Source: JBOFCO01 sp051646105 (GTDB lineage: Bacteria > Pseudomonadota > Alphaproteobacteria > Rhodobacterales > Rhodobacteraceae). Taken from it: a DNA stretch of 6,676 nt. Below are positions 5,093-6,676 of the stretch, one piece after another. Under the pieces are notes generated by a model that saw nothing but the letters and a program-made list of their open reading frames with translations, did no database searches and was not told where the DNA came from. Where the stretch lies: positions 1-6,676 of the forward strand of contig JBOFCO010000068.1 in the NCBI GenBank assembly GCA_051646105.1. The letters are read 5' to 3'. Position 1 is the stretch's first letter, and each line of letters begins with the position of its first letter. Position numbers and translations under genes: made by a program.

Positions 5093-6097
5093 TTACTGGA
5101 GGAGCCGCCCCATCGCGCCGGCAACGTCGGCCATGCGGCAAGAGAAGCCCCATTCATTGTCATACCAAGCCAGCACACGGACGGTGCGGCCGCCGACCAC
5201 CTTGGTTTGGTCAGGGGCGAAGATAGACGAATGATTGGTGTGATTGAAGTCGATCGAGACCTTCGGTTCGGGATCATAGGCCAGGACCATGCCCATGTAA
5301 CCGGCGGCGGCCTCGCGCACGATCTCGTTCACATCGTTCACGGTCACGTCTTTCGAGGCGACAAAGGTGAGATCGACCGCCGAGACGTTCGGGGTAGGCA
5401 CACGGATGGCCGAGCCGTCAAGCCTGCCCTTCAGTTCCGGCAGCACCTCGCCAATCGCCTTGGCGGCGCCGGTCGAGGTCGGGATCATCGCCATGGCGGC
5501 GGCGCGGGCCCGGTAAAGGTCGTTGTGGCGGCGGTCCAGCGTGGGCTGGTCGCCGGTATAGCTGTGGATCGTGGTCATGATGCCGGATTCGATCCCGATG
5601 GCGTCGTTCAGCACCTTGGCCAGCGGCGCGAGGCAGTTGGTGGTGCAAGAGCCGTTCGACACGACCAGATGATCCAGTTGCAGCTGACGGTGGTTCACGC
5701 CGTAAACGACCGTTTTATCGGCGTTCTTGGCCGGAGCCGATACGAGAACCCGCTTGGCGCCGCGCCCCAGATGGACGGCGGCCTTGGTGCGGTCGTTGAA
5801 CTTGCCGGTGCATTCCAGCACCACATCGACACCTTCCCAGTCCAGCTCGTCCGGGTTGTAGGTGGACATCACCCGCATCGGACCGCGACCCAGATCAAGG
5901 GTATTGCCCTCGACCTTCACCTTGCCGGGGAAGCGGCCATGCACGCTGTCGTATTTCAGCAGATGGGCGTTGGTTTCAATCGGGCCGGTTGCGTTGATCG
6001 CCACCACCTGCACATCATTGCGCGCCGATTCCGCGATATGGGCCAGCGTGCAGCGGCCGATGCGGCCAAAGCCATTGATGCCGATGGTGATGGTCAT
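5093..6097 (-). CDS. gap: Second type I glyceraldehyde-3-phosphate dehydrogenase, possibly NADP-accepting
   Basis: A 334-residue GAPDH with all catalytic marks at the same positions as the downstream paralogue: INGFGRIGRC (7-16), SNGSCTTNCL with Cys151, TTIHSYTGDQ with His178, TSTGAAKAIG (208-216) and WYDNEWGFSCRM (311-322). Two coenzyme-pocket sites differ. Asp36 is replaced by Ala (VVAINATG), and the pair corresponding to Leu187-Pro188 of Bacillus GAPDH is Arg189-Arg190 (TLDRRHND). Loss of the acidic residue is a known feature of NADP-accepting GAPDHs such as plastid, cyanobacterial Gap2 and B. subtilis GapB types; two arginines could hold the 2'-phosphate. A gluconeogenic or anabolic role is therefore inferred, not shown. 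The ATG at 6097 has GGAG and GGAA upstream. A 47-residue membrane-protein gene follows after 10 bp. Two operator-like palindromes lie about 90-120 bp upstream. Confidence 0.96.
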   Translation of the reverse strand: MTITIGINGFGRIGRCTLAHIAESARNDVQVVAINATGPIETNAHLLKYDSVHGRFPGKVKVEGNTLDLGRGPMRVMSTYNPDELDWEGVDVVLECTGKFNDRTKAAVHLGRGAKRVLVSAPAKNADKTVVYGVNHRQLQLDHLVVSNGSCTTNCLAPLAKVLNDAIGIESGIMTTIHSYTGDQPTLDRRHNDLYRARAAAMAMIPTSTGAAKAIGEVLPELKGRLDGSAIRVPTPNVSAVDLTFVASKDVTVNDVNEIVREAAAGYMGMVLAYDPEPKVSIDFNHTNHSSIFAPDQTKVVGGRTVRVLAWYDNEWGFSCRMADVAGAMGRLLQ

Positions 6098-6133
6098 GCT
6101 TCCGTCTCCGTTGTGTCAGCCCGCGTCATCGGG

Positions 6134-6161
6134 GCTATAGACTGTGCAATCGCGCCGGCAA
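6134..6161 (-). promoter_or_regulatory. Possible sigma70 promoter of the second GAPDH gene
   Basis: On the minus strand TTGCCG (6161-6156) and TATAGC (6139-6134) are separated by 16 bp, each matching 4 of 6 consensus bases. It lies about 37 bp before the start codon and downstream of operators C1 and C2, so these would sit upstream of the promoter. This is a weak, visual call. Confidence 0.3.
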
Positions 6162-6187
6162 AGCTCAAAATTGACGTGTTATCAGTA

Positions 6188-6201
6188 TGTTAGCGCAAAC
6201 T
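6188..6201. promoter_or_regulatory. Candidate operator C1
   Basis: TGTTAGCGCAAACT matches TGTTAGCGCTAACA at 12 of 14 positions, with a perfect left half. It is centred about 97 bp upstream of the second GAPDH start codon and about 102 bp upstream of the divergent DUF808 start. It is paired with C2, centre to centre 19 bp, close to two helical turns. Confidence 0.5.
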
Positions 6202-6206
6202 TTTGC

Positions 6207-6220
6207 TGTTTTCGCTAACA
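6207..6220. promoter_or_regulatory. Candidate operator C2
   Basis: TGTTTTCGCTAACA matches TGTTAGCGCTAACA at 12 of 14 positions, with a perfect right half. Together C1 and C2 therefore present intact outer half-sites and degenerate inner ones. It lies 76 bp upstream of the DUF808 start codon, so a single bound pair could affect both divergent genes. Confidence 0.5.
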
Positions 6221-6296
6221 TGGACGGCATATTGGCATCTTTTCGCCGCAGCGCAGCTTCGATAGTCTTTGCGCGAACAGGGACGGGAGAGCTTGG

Positions 6297-6676
6297 ATGA
6301 GTGGTTTGCTTGCGCTGCTGGATGACGTTGCGGCGATTGCCAAGGTCGCAGCTGCGTCGATCGACGATGTGGCGGCGGCGGCGGCCAAGGCGGGGTCAAA
6401 GGCTGCTGGCGTCGTGATCGACGATGCGGCGGTGACGCCCAAGTACGTTCACGGCTTTTCGGCAGAGCGCGAGCTGCCGATCATCGGCCGCATTGCGCTC
6501 GGGTCTTTGAAGAACAAGCTGATCGTGCTTTTGCCGGGGTTGCTTGCGCTCAGCTACTTTGCGCCCTGGGCCATCACGCCGCTTCTGATGATCGGGGGCG
6601 CCTATCTGTGCTTTGAGGGGGCGGAGAAGGTGGTTCATGCCTTTGCCCCCCATGCCGATCACGCGGTCGAGGAAGA
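6297..6676 (+). CDS. DUF808 / YedI-type inner-membrane protein (3' end cut by window edge)
   Basis: The first 126 residues of a protein resembling E. coli YedI (DUF808), which is about 300 residues long and of unknown function. Family marks are the N-terminal LLALLDDVAAIAK, an alanine-rich spacer with DDVAAAAAKAGSKAAGVVIDD, the ERELPIIGRIALGSLKNK stretch (58-74), and the membrane-helix pair LIVLLPGLLALSYF and PWAITPLLMIGGAYLCFEG, followed by EKVVH (110-114). The ATG at 6297 has GGGAG about 10 nt upstream and matches where the family begins. It is divergent from the second GAPDH gene over a 199-bp region holding operators C1 and C2. Whether it shares their control is unknown. The frame is open to the window end. 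Confidence 0.9.
   Translation, partial: MSGLLALLDDVAAIAKVAAASIDDVAAAAAKAGSKAAGVVIDDAAVTPKYVHGFSAERELPIIGRIALGSLKNKLIVLLPGLLALSYFAPWAITPLLMIGGAYLCFEGAEKVVHAFAPHADHAVEE

Noticed and set aside
3955..6193. Two long plus-strand open frames (3955-5226 and 4973-6193) opposite the GAPDH genes
   Set aside because: Both are antisense shadows: they are rich in His, Arg and Gly with no recognisable domains and run through the known genes and their promoters.
1..6676. CRISPR arrays, insertion sequences, tRNA or rRNA genes, phage or defence genes
   Set aside because: Looked for on both strands; no repeat-spacer pattern, transposase-like protein, cloverleaf or defence-type domain was seen.

Overview
The window is high-GC DNA that looks like the chromosome of an alphaproteobacterium, most likely a member of the Rhodobacteraceae (Rhodobacter/Gemmobacter/Paracoccus type). 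The CoaD, methylmalonate-semialdehyde dehydrogenase and GAPDH sequences, the small DUF1127-like protein and the overall gene style all point that way. This rests on recalled family resemblance, not on a database search. Everything seen is ordinary chromosomal housekeeping and carbon metabolism; there are no mobile elements, CRISPR arrays, tRNAs or rRNAs.

Layout. (1) 1-1308, minus: 5' part of mmsA, CoA-acylating (methyl)malonate-semialdehyde dehydrogenase, cut by the left window edge. (2) 1309-1411: divergent control region with repeated TTTTGCA motifs. (3) 1412-2299, plus: LysR-type regulator, divergent from mmsA and its probable regulator. (4) 2353-2787, plus: small stand-alone protein with two CBS domains. 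(5) 2876-3370, plus: coaD, phosphopantetheine adenylyltransferase of CoA synthesis. (6) 3467-3634, minus: 55-residue DUF1127-like protein with a hairpin-rich leader. (7) 3835-4836, minus: first GAPDH gene, followed by a good intrinsic terminator. (8) 4939-5082, minus: 47-residue membrane protein starting with GTG. (9) 5093-6097, minus: second GAPDH gene. (10) 6297 to the right edge, plus: 5' part of a DUF808/YedI-type membrane protein.

The most interesting part is 3630-6300. Four close matches to one 14-bp palindrome, consensus TGTTAGCGCTAACA, lie upstream of three minus-strand units: one before the DUF1127-like gene, one before the first GAPDH gene, and two before the second GAPDH gene (between it and the divergent DUF808 gene). 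This looks like the operator of one LacI-family-type regulator controlling central carbon metabolism; the Rhodobacter sphaeroides regulator CceR is a known regulator of that kind. It would place the small protein in the same regulon as the two GAPDH genes. The GAPDH paralogues have diverged in the coenzyme pocket: Asp36 in one, Ala36 plus Arg189-Arg190 in the other. This suggests one NAD-dependent catabolic enzyme and one NADP-accepting anabolic enzyme. The 47-residue membrane protein is tightly coupled to the second GAPDH gene. I see no multi-gene system that is clearly new; the novelty candidates are this shared operator set and the two small proteins.
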